Source: an uncultured Pseudomonadales bacterium
Lineage (GTDB): Bacteria; Pseudomonadota; Gammaproteobacteria; Pseudomonadales; Pseudohongiellaceae
Length of the DNA: 64,000 bases
Direction of reading: 5' to 3'
Assembly (NCBI GenBank): GCA_949372635.1
Contig: CASIAB010000007.1
Location: 357,221-421,220, forward strand
Shown here in pieces: positions 29,150 to 37,938 of this stretch; positions within the stretch are counted from its first letter, which is position 1, and each line of letters opens with the position of its first letter. The notes under the pieces are model-generated. The model was given only the letters and a program-made list of their open reading frames with translations. It was not told where the DNA came from and searched no databases. The translations under genes were made by a program, and so were the position numbers.

Positions 29150-29335
29150 AAGCCCCCCGGAACACCGCTACCAAATTTGCCCTGAACCCAAAGGTTCAGG
29201 TGGTGGCTCCCGCGATGTATAAGGCTTTCCGACTAGCGGACATGCACAACAACATCTGTCGAGTTGCCTCCGGTGATAAAGATATCGGCTCAAGAACAAG
29301 TATTGATTGGCAAATGCTCTAGGGAACTATCTCAT
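29150..29335 (-). ncRNA. ssrS: 6S RNA
   Basis: Reverse strand contains CTTGAGCCGATAT..GTGCATGTCCGC..GAAAGCCTTA..CACCTGAACCTTTGGGTTCAGG, matching conserved E. coli 6S segments (CTGAGCCGATAT, GCATGCTCGGTCCG, GAAGCCTTA, CACCTTGAACCAAGGGTTCAAGG). Lies between zapA and fau, the canonical location. Ends approximate. Confidence 0.87.
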
Positions 29336-29453
29336 TAAGTATATATCGGGAGTTAACAATAAGGAAAGAGGGCAGAAACCTCTGTCTGTTAGGCTAGGTC
29401 GTTGCAGCATCGCCCGCAGAGGCAGGCCATTTCTTGAAAGACAGTTATTTGCG

Positions 29454-29768
29454 CTAAATCTCTAGCTGACGACTATGGGCTATAGCTGAGTCGATCTTGG
29501 TTTCTATGCCTTGCACCTGCTGTGCCGTGGAATGACGAGTTTCATTGATGAGTCGATTCTTGCGCAGCATATCGTGAGTAATGTTCAGCGCTGCCATTAC
29601 GGCGATCTTTTCAACACCGTGAATGTTCCCACGACCTTTAATATTGCGCATGTTTTCGTCTAGGTAACTTGCGGACTTGATCAAAGCCTCTTGGTCGGAG
29701 GGAGGGCAATTTACTCGATACTCTTTGTCCATGATTTTTACTTGTACTGATGTACTTTGTTCGCTCAT
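29454..29768 (-). CDS. zapA: Cell division protein ZapA
   Basis: VQVKIMDKEYRVNCPPSDQEALIKSASYLDENMRNIKGRGNIHGVEKIAVMAALNITHDML. Confidence 0.93.
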   Translation of the reverse strand: MSEQSTSVQVKIMDKEYRVNCPPSDQEALIKSASYLDENMRNIKGRGNIHGVEKIAVMAALNITHDMLRKNRLINETRHSTAQQVQGIETKIDSAIAHSRQLEI

Positions 29769-29839
29769 CACATTATCCAAATAAGTGTACTTCAATTCAA
29801 AACGGCGCTATGGCTACCAGGGCAGAAGGAGGGGAATCC

Positions 29840-30046
29840 CTAGTATTGGTCTATGGCTTTCAGGCGCACGAGTATAGATTCCAGTTTCGACTTGGCATCT
29901 TTATTCTTATCCATCAATTGCTTGCGTTCGCTCTGCCAGGAATTCTCCTCGGCTTTCAAGATTTGATTTTCGCGCTTCATGTCAGCGCAGAGATCGATCA
30001 GTTCATCGACTTTTCCGCTTAATGTTAGGAATTTGTCTTCGCTCAT
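29840..30046 (-). CDS. TIGR02449/ZapB-like coiled-coil protein
   Basis: LSGKVDELIDLCADMKRENQILKAEENSWQSERKQLMDKNKDAKSKLESILVRLKAID; immediately upstream of zapA. Confidence 0.8.
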   Translation of the reverse strand: MSEDKFLTLSGKVDELIDLCADMKRENQILKAEENSWQSERKQLMDKNKDAKSKLESILVRLKAIDQY

Positions 30047-30272
30047 CTTGCTGTTTCTCTTATTACTATCTGGTATTCCTAACGAGGTGTTAATCATCAA
30101 TGTCTACAACGCACTATTGGTGATAGTTTGGGATTTACATTAATAATGTCTTAACTATAGAGCCGAGTTGGTAAGGGGTCAATAATGGAATTGCAAAAAT
30201 TGTTGCTTGGTTCCCTTATAAGACAGCTATATGCTTGTGCGCTGAAATTAAATACAGGTATCTGAGGTTTAA

Positions 30273-31592
30273 ATGAGCAGTAAATATCGTGAAATGAAGC
30301 TCCGTCGCAGGGAGCTAATGGCGCAGATGGAACCGAATAGCATCGCGCTGCTGGCTTCGGCGCCACCGCATATGCGCAACGGCGATGCCGAGTATTTGTA
30401 TCGACAGAATAGCGATTTCTACTATCTGACAGGTTTCCCCGAGGAGTACGCATTTTTGGCTTTGATACCAGGGCGCAAGCAGGGTGAAGCCGTACTGTTC
30501 TGTCAGGGGAAGGACAAGCAGAAAGAGCTCTGGACTGGCATTCTCATGGGCCCCGATGCGGCCTGTGAAGAATTAGGAATCGATGACGCATTTCCAATTA
30601 GTGATATTGATGACATCTTGCCGGGGCTGATCGAGGGGCGTGATCGCGTGTACTATTCAATGGGCAAAGATGATCAATTCGACAATCAGGTAATGGACTG
30701 GGTCAAAGTTATTCGCAATAAGGTAAAGATGGGAGCGCACCCGCCCGGTGAATTTCTCGTACTTGATCATTTGTTGCATGAATTACGGCTCTTCAAGAGT
30801 GCCGGAGAAATCAAGCTAATGGAACAGGCTGCTAAGATTTCGGCACAAGGGCACAAGCGTGCTATGGCTTGTTGTAAGCCGGGAATTAAAGAATATGAAA
30901 TGGAGGCGGAACTGCTCTATGCTTTTACTCGCAACGGAAGTCGAGCGCCAGCATATAATTCGATAGTTGCAGCGGGAGAGAATGCTTGCATCCTGCACTA
31001 CAATGCCAACGATGCCGAAGTAAAAGAAGGTGACCTAGTACTTATAGATGCGGGTTGTGAATATAGATACTACGCCTCTGATATCACGCGCACATTTCCC
31101 GCCACGGGAAAATTTTCTCTAGAGCAAAAAGCCATTTATGAAATAGTATTGGCTGCGCAGAATGCCGCGATCGATGTGGTTGCCCCTGGTGCTTCTTGGG
31201 ACGAGCCTCACAAAGCCTCTGTCAAAGTTATAACGCAGGGACTAGTAAAACTAGGACTGTTGAAAGGCAAGGTGAGTCAGCTCATCAAAGCGGAGGCTTA
31301 TCGCGATTTCTACATGCACCGTGTGGGCCACTGGATTGGTATGGATGTACACGACGTTGGAGACTATAAGGTAGATGACCATTGGCGACTGCTTGAGCCA
31401 GGCATGGTGACGACCATAGAGCCAGGCATCTACATCTCGCCAGAGAATAAGAAAGTTGATAAACGCTGGCGTGGAATCGGCGTTCGAATTGAAGACGACG
31501 TTTTGGTTACCAAGCTGGGTAATAAGATTCTAAGCAAGGGAATACCAAAGACAGTAGAAGAAATAGAGTCATTTATGTCGAGAGCAGTTTAG
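30273..31592 (+). CDS. pepP: Xaa-Pro aminopeptidase PepP
   Basis: RRRELMAQMEPNSIALLASAPPHMRNGDAEYLYRQNSDFYYLTGFPE, DAGCEYRYYASDITRTFPATGKF, HRVGHWIGMDVHDVG, MVTTIEPGIYI. Confidence 0.96.
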   Translation: MSSKYREMKLRRRELMAQMEPNSIALLASAPPHMRNGDAEYLYRQNSDFYYLTGFPEEYAFLALIPGRKQGEAVLFCQGKDKQKELWTGILMGPDAACEELGIDDAFPISDIDDILPGLIEGRDRVYYSMGKDDQFDNQVMDWVKVIRNKVKMGAHPPGEFLVLDHLLHELRLFKSAGEIKLMEQAAKISAQGHKRAMACCKPGIKEYEMEAELLYAFTRNGSRAPAYNSIVAAGENACILHYNANDAEVKEGDLVLIDAGCEYRYYASDITRTFPATGKFSLEQKAIYEIVLAAQNAAIDVVAPGASWDEPHKASVKVITQGLVKLGLLKGKVSQLIKAEAYRDFYMHRVGHWIGMDVHDVGDYKVDDHWRLLEPGMVTTIEPGIYISPENKKVDKRWRGIGVRIEDDVLVTKLGNKILSKGIPKTVEEIESFMSRAV

Positions 31593-31595
31593 TAG

Positions 31596-32831
31596 ATGCA
31601 AATATCGAAGCCAGACAATTCTTACGATCTTGTCATAGTCGGCGGCGGTATGGTGGGCGCAAGTTTTTGTTGTGCACTAGAGCAGGCGCTGGGTGAAACT
31701 CCTCTCTCGATTTTGGTTATAGAGGCAATTTCACCAAACATTAATTCTGCGAAGCAGTCCAGCTTCGATGCAAAGTCCACTGCTCTTTCTTTTGGTTCGC
31801 GAAAATTCCTTGAAAGCATCGGTTTATGGCAAGCGCTAGACGATGCTGTTTCTGCTATCCATGAGATTCAGGTTTCCGATCGTGGGCGCCTCGGCTCGGT
31901 TAAAATAAATCGAGATGAACAAGGCTTAGAAGCACTTGGTTATGTAGTTGAGAACAAACGTCTGGGTCAGGTTCTTAATGCAAGATTGAATGAATCAGAG
32001 AAAATAAACCTGCTGTGTCCGGCACTAGTGTCTTGTGTGAAGGCAACTGAGAAAGGTATGCAGCTTGATCTGAATCACGGCGATACCGAAACAAGGGTAG
32101 ATACATCTCTGATCGTGTTGGCAGACGGAGGTAAGTCTCCAGTATGTGAACAGCTAGGCATAGCACAATCGGTCGAGCGTTACGATCAGCATGCACTCAT
32201 AGCAAATATTGTTTTCGAGAAGCAACACCAGCACGTTGCCTTCGAAAGATTTACCGACACTGGTCCGCTTGCCGTTTTACCTTTGGAGTCGGTAAACGGA
32301 AAGAATAGAGGATCTCTCGTTTGGACATTGTCTGTCGAGCAAGCGGCGCAGTATAGGAAGCTGAACGAAGAGGAACTGCTTTCTCTACTGCAAGAACGTT
32401 TCGGCTATAAGCTCGGGAAAATTCTTGAGATCGGTGAGACATTTGTATATCCATTAAGCCTCTGTATCGCTAAGGAACAGGTGCGGCCAAGCTTGGCTTT
32501 ATTGGGTAATGTTGCACATACACTCCACCCAGTCGCTGGTCAGGGACTGAACTTGGCTCTGCGAGATACGCGGGCTTTAGTCGATGTACTGGTCAACGCA
32601 AAGCAGCAGGGCTTAGGCCTAGGGGAGATGAATGTACTGCTGGAATACGTGGCGTGCCAAGAAGCAGATCAAGCAACAACTACTCAGTTCACTCATAACA
32701 TTACTAAGTTGTTCTCCAGTAACAATGAGGCGAAAGTATGGCTACGAAAGTTTGGTTTAGTCGCAATCGAATTATTACCTAGGTTGCGCCGCGGATTAGC
32801 AGAGCGTGCCATGGGTTTGAGTAAGAGCTGA
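31596..32831 (+). CDS. ubiH: UbiH-type ubiquinone biosynthesis FAD monooxygenase
   Basis: YDLVIVGGGMVGASFCCAL, LGQVLNARL, FTDTGPLAVLPL, LALLGNVAHTLHPVAGQGLNLALRD; follows pepP. Confidence 0.9.
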   Translation: MQISKPDNSYDLVIVGGGMVGASFCCALEQALGETPLSILVIEAISPNINSAKQSSFDAKSTALSFGSRKFLESIGLWQALDDAVSAIHEIQVSDRGRLGSVKINRDEQGLEALGYVVENKRLGQVLNARLNESEKINLLCPALVSCVKATEKGMQLDLNHGDTETRVDTSLIVLADGGKSPVCEQLGIAQSVERYDQHALIANIVFEKQHQHVAFERFTDTGPLAVLPLESVNGKNRGSLVWTLSVEQAAQYRKLNEEELLSLLQERFGYKLGKILEIGETFVYPLSLCIAKEQVRPSLALLGNVAHTLHPVAGQGLNLALRDTRALVDVLVNAKQQGLGLGEMNVLLEYVACQEADQATTTQFTHNITKLFSSNNEAKVWLRKFGLVAIELLPRLRRGLAERAMGLSKS

Positions 32832-32996
32832 ATAAAAATTGTCCATCCGTGGACAGTAAGAGACAAGATCAGTTTCCGGGAACTTAGGTCCATCAGAATA
32901 CTATACGATGGTGTACGTCTTAGGTTTCAATAGATTGTCCATTATTCTTCGATTCTTTTTCCTTCCCAGCTTATTGCTACTTATCTGTTTTTCTAA

Positions 32997-33401
32997 TTAG
33001 TTATTGCTGTTCACTTCTTCAGCTTTTTCTTTCTTGGCTTTTTCTAGAAGTTTGTTTAGTTCGTCCAATTCTTTTTCGATAACGCTGTCTTTGGAAAGAT
33101 CCAGCAGCATGCTCATAGCTTGTGATGCAGAGCCCTCAAAGAATGTTTTGAGAAGTTGCTGTAGGGCTGGCTCCTTGACCTGTTGACGATCAACCAAGGG
33201 ATAGTAGACATGTTTTAAATCTCTCTCACGGCGCACGATGAAGCCTTTGATCTCGAGCCTATTCATGGTTGCTCTAATCGCTGAATAGCTTGGAGGATTG
33301 ATCAAGTGAGCCTCCATGACTTTGGTAAAGGCCTCGGTTAGTTCATAGACGATATCCATGATTTTGCGTTCGCGGCGGATGGGCTGTGAAGCCGATGGCA
33401 T
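32997..33401 (-). CDS. BlaI/MecI/CopY family winged-helix regulator-like protein
   Basis: KIMDIVYELTEAFTKVMEAHLINPPSYSAIRATMNRLEIKGFIVRRERDLKHVYYPLV resembles the BlaI/MecI DNA-binding domain. Confidence 0.78.
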   Translation of the reverse strand: MPSASQPIRRERKIMDIVYELTEAFTKVMEAHLINPPSYSAIRATMNRLEIKGFIVRRERDLKHVYYPLVDRQQVKEPALQQLLKTFFEGSASQAMSMLLDLSKDSVIEKELDELNKLLEKAKKEKAEEVNSNN

Positions 33402-33533
33402 TGGGCTCTCTTAGAGAATTTGTTGTTAGCTGGTGTCGCAAAAAGTGCATCGCCGGCCTAAAAGTTAAACGGGATCGCCATCGACTTGAACCGAAGAGAA
33501 GGGGTGTAAATATAAGGCTTATAAATCAGAGTG

Positions 33534-33938
33534 TTAGAGCTGTGCGCGGATTGCTTCAACGCGACTACGATTCGCGCCCATATCGCTATAGCCGACGCGA
33601 GAGGCGGACCTGACTTGGGTCGTATTGCTCGCGGCATCGTATAAGAACTCCACATCATCAACATAGCCCATGAGGCTGCTAGTGAACTCTGCGTAGAGGT
33701 AATTGTTCGACTGTTCGACGATATTGGCTCCATCCATAGCGACGAGTATCTGTTGAATCTGGTTCAGGTTGCCGTCTAAAGCTGCGATTGCGTGTTCCTC
33801 GCTGCTTTCATAACTCGATACGCAGTTTGGTGATTCAGGGCAAGCAATTAGTTTGCCATCTCTAACGCCAATATCTTGCGGGGGCTCTCCTGCGCAGGCG
33901 GAGAGAAAGGGGAGTAGGGTGAGTAGTGATTTTTTCAT
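33534..33938 (-). CDS. DUF1499 domain lipoprotein
   Basis: Lipobox LLPFLSACAGE; ACPESPNCVSS..YLYAEFTSSLMGYVDDVEFLYD..VRSASRVGYSDMGANRSRVEAIRAQL. Confidence 0.9.
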   Translation of the reverse strand: MKKSLLTLLPFLSACAGEPPQDIGVRDGKLIACPESPNCVSSYESSEEHAIAALDGNLNQIQQILVAMDGANIVEQSNNYLYAEFTSSLMGYVDDVEFLYDAASNTTQVRSASRVGYSDMGANRSRVEAIRAQL

Positions 33939-34015
33939 GATTCGAGCTCTTTAGTTTCAATTTTTTGGAGGTCCTTGAAATAAGTAGACCCCTCCCGATG
34001 TTAATAAGTAATGCT

Positions 34016-34480
34016 TTAACCTAGGACCGTCATCCCTAACCATTCCGCTATCAGGGCAGGTTTGTCTTGGCCTTCAATATCAATGGTCACGTTGTGCTTA
34101 ATCAAGTAGTGATTGGGTTTCTTCTCTTCACTGCTGACCAGTTGAAACCGAGCACGAATTTTGCTGCCAACTTTTACGGGATTTATGAAGCGTACTTTAT
34201 CCAATCCGTAGTTGATCCCCATTACAGCGTTCTCGAGCTTGATTCCGCCATTTTCCGCGCTAAGCATGCTCATCAGTGAAAGCGTGAGAAAGCCATGGGC
34301 AATTGTGGTGCCGAATGGAGTCTGTGCGGCTCGCTCTGGGTCGATATGGATATACTGATGATCGCCGGTCGCAACGGCAAATTTGTTAATTCTACCCTGA
34401 TCTATTTCAATCCAATCGGTGACACCAACTTCTTGGCCTAAGTAATTATTGATCTGATCGACGCTGACAATATTGCTCAT
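34016..34480 (-). CDS. MaoC family dehydratase
   Basis: GVTDWIEIDQGRINKFAVATGDHQYIHIDPERAAQTPFGTTIAHGFLTLSLMS..NYGLDKVRFINPVKVGSKIRARFQL. Confidence 0.93.
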   Translation of the reverse strand: MSNIVSVDQINNYLGQEVGVTDWIEIDQGRINKFAVATGDHQYIHIDPERAAQTPFGTTIAHGFLTLSLMSMLSAENGGIKLENAVMGINYGLDKVRFINPVKVGSKIRARFQLVSSEEKKPNHYLIKHNVTIDIEGQDKPALIAEWLGMTVLG

Positions 34481-34626
34481 TTTGAATCTCCACTCTTGAT
34501 ACGGGCTCTGTAAATCACCACAAGCGCGGTAGTCTAGCAGTAAATGTGAAACCCCGAAACCAACTGTCCTAGACTAGATCAGAGGGCCCTTGGGAATAAG
34601 CCTTACAGAGCCTATAATAGACCGAT

Positions 34627-35877
34627 ATGTATGATCCCCAAATCAACGAGTTCGATATAGTCATAGCCGGCGCGGGCATGGTTGGGGCCAGTCTTGCTTG
34701 CTTGCTTGCCAAGTCCCCGCTGCGCATTGCATTGATAGATCGCAAGCCTCTTGTTCAATACAAGGGTAACAATAGCTCAGAACTTCCTAGTGATAATTTC
34801 GACCCCCGAGTCAGTGCCGTCAGCCAGGCATCACAACAACTCTTTCGACAGCTTGGAGTCTGGGAGGACATGGAATCTGCTCGCGTCTGCAACTACAGTG
34901 CCATGGAAGTCTGGGACGCTGAGGGTACAGGCTCGATTGGTTTTTCGGCAGCGCAGATCAATCAGCCTGAGTTAGGTAGCATCGTAGAGAATTCGATCAT
35001 CATCGCAGCGCTACACAAGCGGATTGAGCAGCTTGAAAATGTATTTCCAATAACGCCATTCTCCATAGAGTCCTTTGAGTACATTGAGCGTAGAGACGGC
35101 TCAATAGTAAAACTAATCGCAGACGATGGGCAGGCAATTCGCGCACCTCTAGTTATTGCAGCGGACGGCGCAAGCTCAAAGTTAAGAGCGCTGGCCAATT
35201 TCGAGTGCCGTGAATGGGACTATGATCAGCACGCACTTGTAACCACGGTGCGTACACAACTGCCGCATAACAACACTGCACTCCAACGTTTCATGGAAAC
35301 AGGCCCGCTTGCCTTCTTGCCGCTGCGTGCGGAGACAAAGGATGACGCCCAGCATTTTTGCTCAATCGTCTGGACGATGCTGCCCAACCAGGCAGAGCGG
35401 GCTATGTCTTTGAGTGAGGATGAATTTAATGCAGAACTTGCTGCCGCGTTAGAGTCTAAGCTCGGCGCTATTGAGTGGAGCGATAAACGCTTTGTATTTC
35501 CACTCAGACAACGCCATGCCTTGGACTATGTAAAGGAAAGTATTGTGCTTGTAGGAGACGCGGCCCATACAATTCATCCTTTAGCGGGCCAAGGTGTGAA
35601 TCTTGGTCTGTTGGATGCGAAGGCACTGGCAGAGGAATTGCAGCGCGGTATCGAGGCAGGTCGATCTGTTGCTGATCCTACCGTTTTGCTTCGCTACCAG
35701 CGTCGACGTAAAGGCAACAATCTCTCGATGATGTGGCTGATGGAGGGATTCAATCGGCTTTTCGCACAACAAGATCTCAGTATACGCTGGTTACGTAACA
35801 TCGGGATGAGCGCAGCAGATAAGGTGATGCCGATTAAGAATCAGATGATACGCAAGGCAATGGGGCTCGATAGTTAA
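34627..35877 (+). CDS. ubiI: UbiI/VisC-type ubiquinone biosynthesis FAD hydroxylase
   Basis: FDIVIAGAGMVGASLACLLAKSPLRIALID, DPRVSAVS, FMETGPLAFLPL, SIVLVGDAAHTIHPLAGQGVNLGLLDAKALAEEL. Confidence 0.92.
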   Translation: MYDPQINEFDIVIAGAGMVGASLACLLAKSPLRIALIDRKPLVQYKGNNSSELPSDNFDPRVSAVSQASQQLFRQLGVWEDMESARVCNYSAMEVWDAEGTGSIGFSAAQINQPELGSIVENSIIIAALHKRIEQLENVFPITPFSIESFEYIERRDGSIVKLIADDGQAIRAPLVIAADGASSKLRALANFECREWDYDQHALVTTVRTQLPHNNTALQRFMETGPLAFLPLRAETKDDAQHFCSIVWTMLPNQAERAMSLSEDEFNAELAAALESKLGAIEWSDKRFVFPLRQRHALDYVKESIVLVGDAAHTIHPLAGQGVNLGLLDAKALAEELQRGIEAGRSVADPTVLLRYQRRRKGNNLSMMWLMEGFNRLFAQQDLSIRWLRNIGMSAADKVMPIKNQMIRKAMGLDS

Positions 35878-36093
35878 GGAGCATCTATTTTGTTCGAGAC
35901 CTAATGATTGCCTTTCCCTCGCGAACTACTAAGCATGCCATTACTCATTATTTGCACACGATCCTCTATTAGCTTTTCCACTGGCGCATTATCTGTCAAA
36001 GCATATTTCTCAGGCCAGTTCTGATGAATGATAGCAGCGCTTATCAAGCCAGAATTTCTCAGAGTTACAATCCCGTGCACTGCGACTCACACT

Positions 36094-36122
36094 AAAAGCG
36101 CTGTGTTTAGCAACGCTTTTTT
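36094..36122 (+). terminator. Probable Rho-independent terminator downstream of ubiI
   Basis: AAAAGCG-CTGTGTTTAGCAA-CGCTTTTTT. Confidence 0.5.
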
Positions 36123-36665
36123 AACACTACCGTGGTGGTAGTTACAGCCTGACTTTTTGGATCGGTTAACATCGTTTCCTCAAAAAAATCAAATTTGAAA
36201 GTTGTAACGCAGATAAATTTGCAAGATATCGTTGTTGCGGAAATTGTAAAAAATGGAGCCTCGGTCGCTGCCATAGTCTACCCATAGCAGCCCCGTCAAC
36301 ATTGGTGCGAGCAGAAGCACTGAGGACATCATGATGGTTGGTATTCGATTAGATATAGTGAAGTTTGCCAAAGGCTTGATAAGAGCTGTCATCCTGAAAT
36401 TCCATACACACAGCAGGGGTTGGCTGTCCCGTTTATTATTTTTCTAGACCAGCAGAATTGAAACTTCACCAACTTCGGGGGTCAATGTATTGCCTGATGT
36501 GAGCCGCGTAAAGTAAGCATTATTAATATGATTATCTAGGCTCTAAATTTAAAAACTGTATATATAAGAATTTCTTATGAAGATTTCTTAAAGTCAGTCG
36601 ATACTACTTTTGTGCGAAAATTCGGGCTAAATTGGAGCCTGAGCACTTAAGGGAGTAGTCGTAGT

Positions 36666-36854
36666 ATGTCAAAGGAATCTAATTTCCCGTTTGATCTGGA
36701 TCTCAGTACTTTAGATACAAGCAGTATTACTAATATTCTGGGCGATATTGAAATGCACATGCCTCTAATGGAAAGTGAGGGTGATGTGACGCAATTATTG
36801 CAGGTAAAAGACTTTTTCGAGTCCGAACTTAAGGATGAGCGCCGTCTCCACTGA
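36666..36854 (+). CDS. Small acidic hypothetical protein
   Basis: 62 aa, MSKESNFPFDLDLSTLDTSSITNILGDIEMHMPLMESEGDVTQLLQVKDFFESELKDERRLH; GGGAG upstream of the ATG; free intergenic context. Confidence 0.45.
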   Translation: MSKESNFPFDLDLSTLDTSSITNILGDIEMHMPLMESEGDVTQLLQVKDFFESELKDERRLH

Positions 36855-37068
36855 CCCTAGTAACAGCCGTAAAATGGCCTTCTAGAACGAGTTTTCGACT
36901 CGTCGAATAACTGTGTACTACCCACCTTGCTTGGTTTATGCTCGAGAACCTTTGTATAAAACTTAGACTTAAACGTAAATGCTTTCAAAGAGATTCTCCA
37001 GGTAAAAGCAATCATTAACGATACTCGGCAGGATCAACACTAGGAACACCCATAGAAGGGTCATCATT

Positions 37069-37776
37069 ATGAAATCCGTATTATCTTTGCTCGCAGTATG
37101 CAGCATAGCCTGCAGCAGCGCCCAGGCGCTAGATATGGCCGCTCTAGAAAGAGCGATGGCAAATTCTGATCGCCCAGCGGCTGATAAAGAAAGAGACGCC
37201 AGCCGTCAAGCTCCAGCTGTATTGGATTTTCTTGGCCTAGAAGCAGGAATGACGGTGCTGGATGTTAATGCATCCGGTGGCTGGTACACAGAAGTCTTAT
37301 CCTACGCAGTAGGATCTAACGGCCAGGTACTTATGCAGAACCGTCCAGGCGGTCGATCTGCAGAGGCAGCGACTGCTAGAGCGGGCCGACTTGCTAATGT
37401 AGATGAGTGGCTAACTGATATTTCCGATATCTCAGCGAGCTCAGTGGACTTTGCAATCACAGCACTGAACTTCCATGATTTTCACAATTCCAATCCTGCC
37501 GCAGCTCAAGGTATTCTGGGACAGGTTATGGGTGCACTAAAATCCGGTGGAATATTGACTGTGATTGATCACAAGGGTACGTCTGGTGCGGACAATGTGA
37601 CTCTGCATAGAATCGCATTCGATGATGCTGTTAAGGCAGTGCTAGAATCCGGTTTTGTATTGGCAGGTGCTAGTGACGTGCTAGACAACGACGCAGATAA
37701 TCATTCGGTAGGTCCATTCGATCCGTCATTGGAGCGCAATACCGATCGCATCGTACTTAAGTTTATGAAGTTATAG
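37069..37776 (+). CDS. Predicted SAM-dependent methyltransferase with signal peptide (COG4798-like)
   Basis: MKSVLSLLAVCSIACSSAQA signal; ERDASRQAPAVLDFLGLEAGMTVLDVNASGGWYTEVLSYAVG..GILTVIDHKGTSGA. Confidence 0.85.
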   Translation: MKSVLSLLAVCSIACSSAQALDMAALERAMANSDRPAADKERDASRQAPAVLDFLGLEAGMTVLDVNASGGWYTEVLSYAVGSNGQVLMQNRPGGRSAEAATARAGRLANVDEWLTDISDISASSVDFAITALNFHDFHNSNPAAAQGILGQVMGALKSGGILTVIDHKGTSGADNVTLHRIAFDDAVKAVLESGFVLAGASDVLDNDADNHSVGPFDPSLERNTDRIVLKFMKL

Positions 37777-37872
37777 TATAGAAACTAAAGTTCAGTAGCT
37801 ATTGTTCGATTAGCTATAGTTTTTAAATGTAGCAGTACGAAACTTTACTAATTTATAGCAAGATAAAAAGTG

Positions 37873-37907
37873 AAGGGTCTTGGTGCTAACTAAGACCCTT
37901 TTTTTAT
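37873..37907 (+). terminator. Rho-independent terminator
   Basis: AAGGGTCTTGGTGCTAACTAAGACCCTTTTTTT inverted repeat with T-run. Confidence 0.85.
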
Positions 37908-37938
37908 TCCTAGTTTGATTTCATAGTCTGAGTGTAGT

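Noticed and set aside
29370-29440. Inverted-repeat-like GC-rich stretch between zapA and the 6S gene
   Set aside because: Most likely zapA 3' UTR or 6S promoter context; no clear independent element.
29750-30022. 90-aa forward ORF antisense to the ZapB-like gene and zapA start
   Set aside because: The reverse-strand genes have clear family matches and conserved order; forward frame is a shadow.
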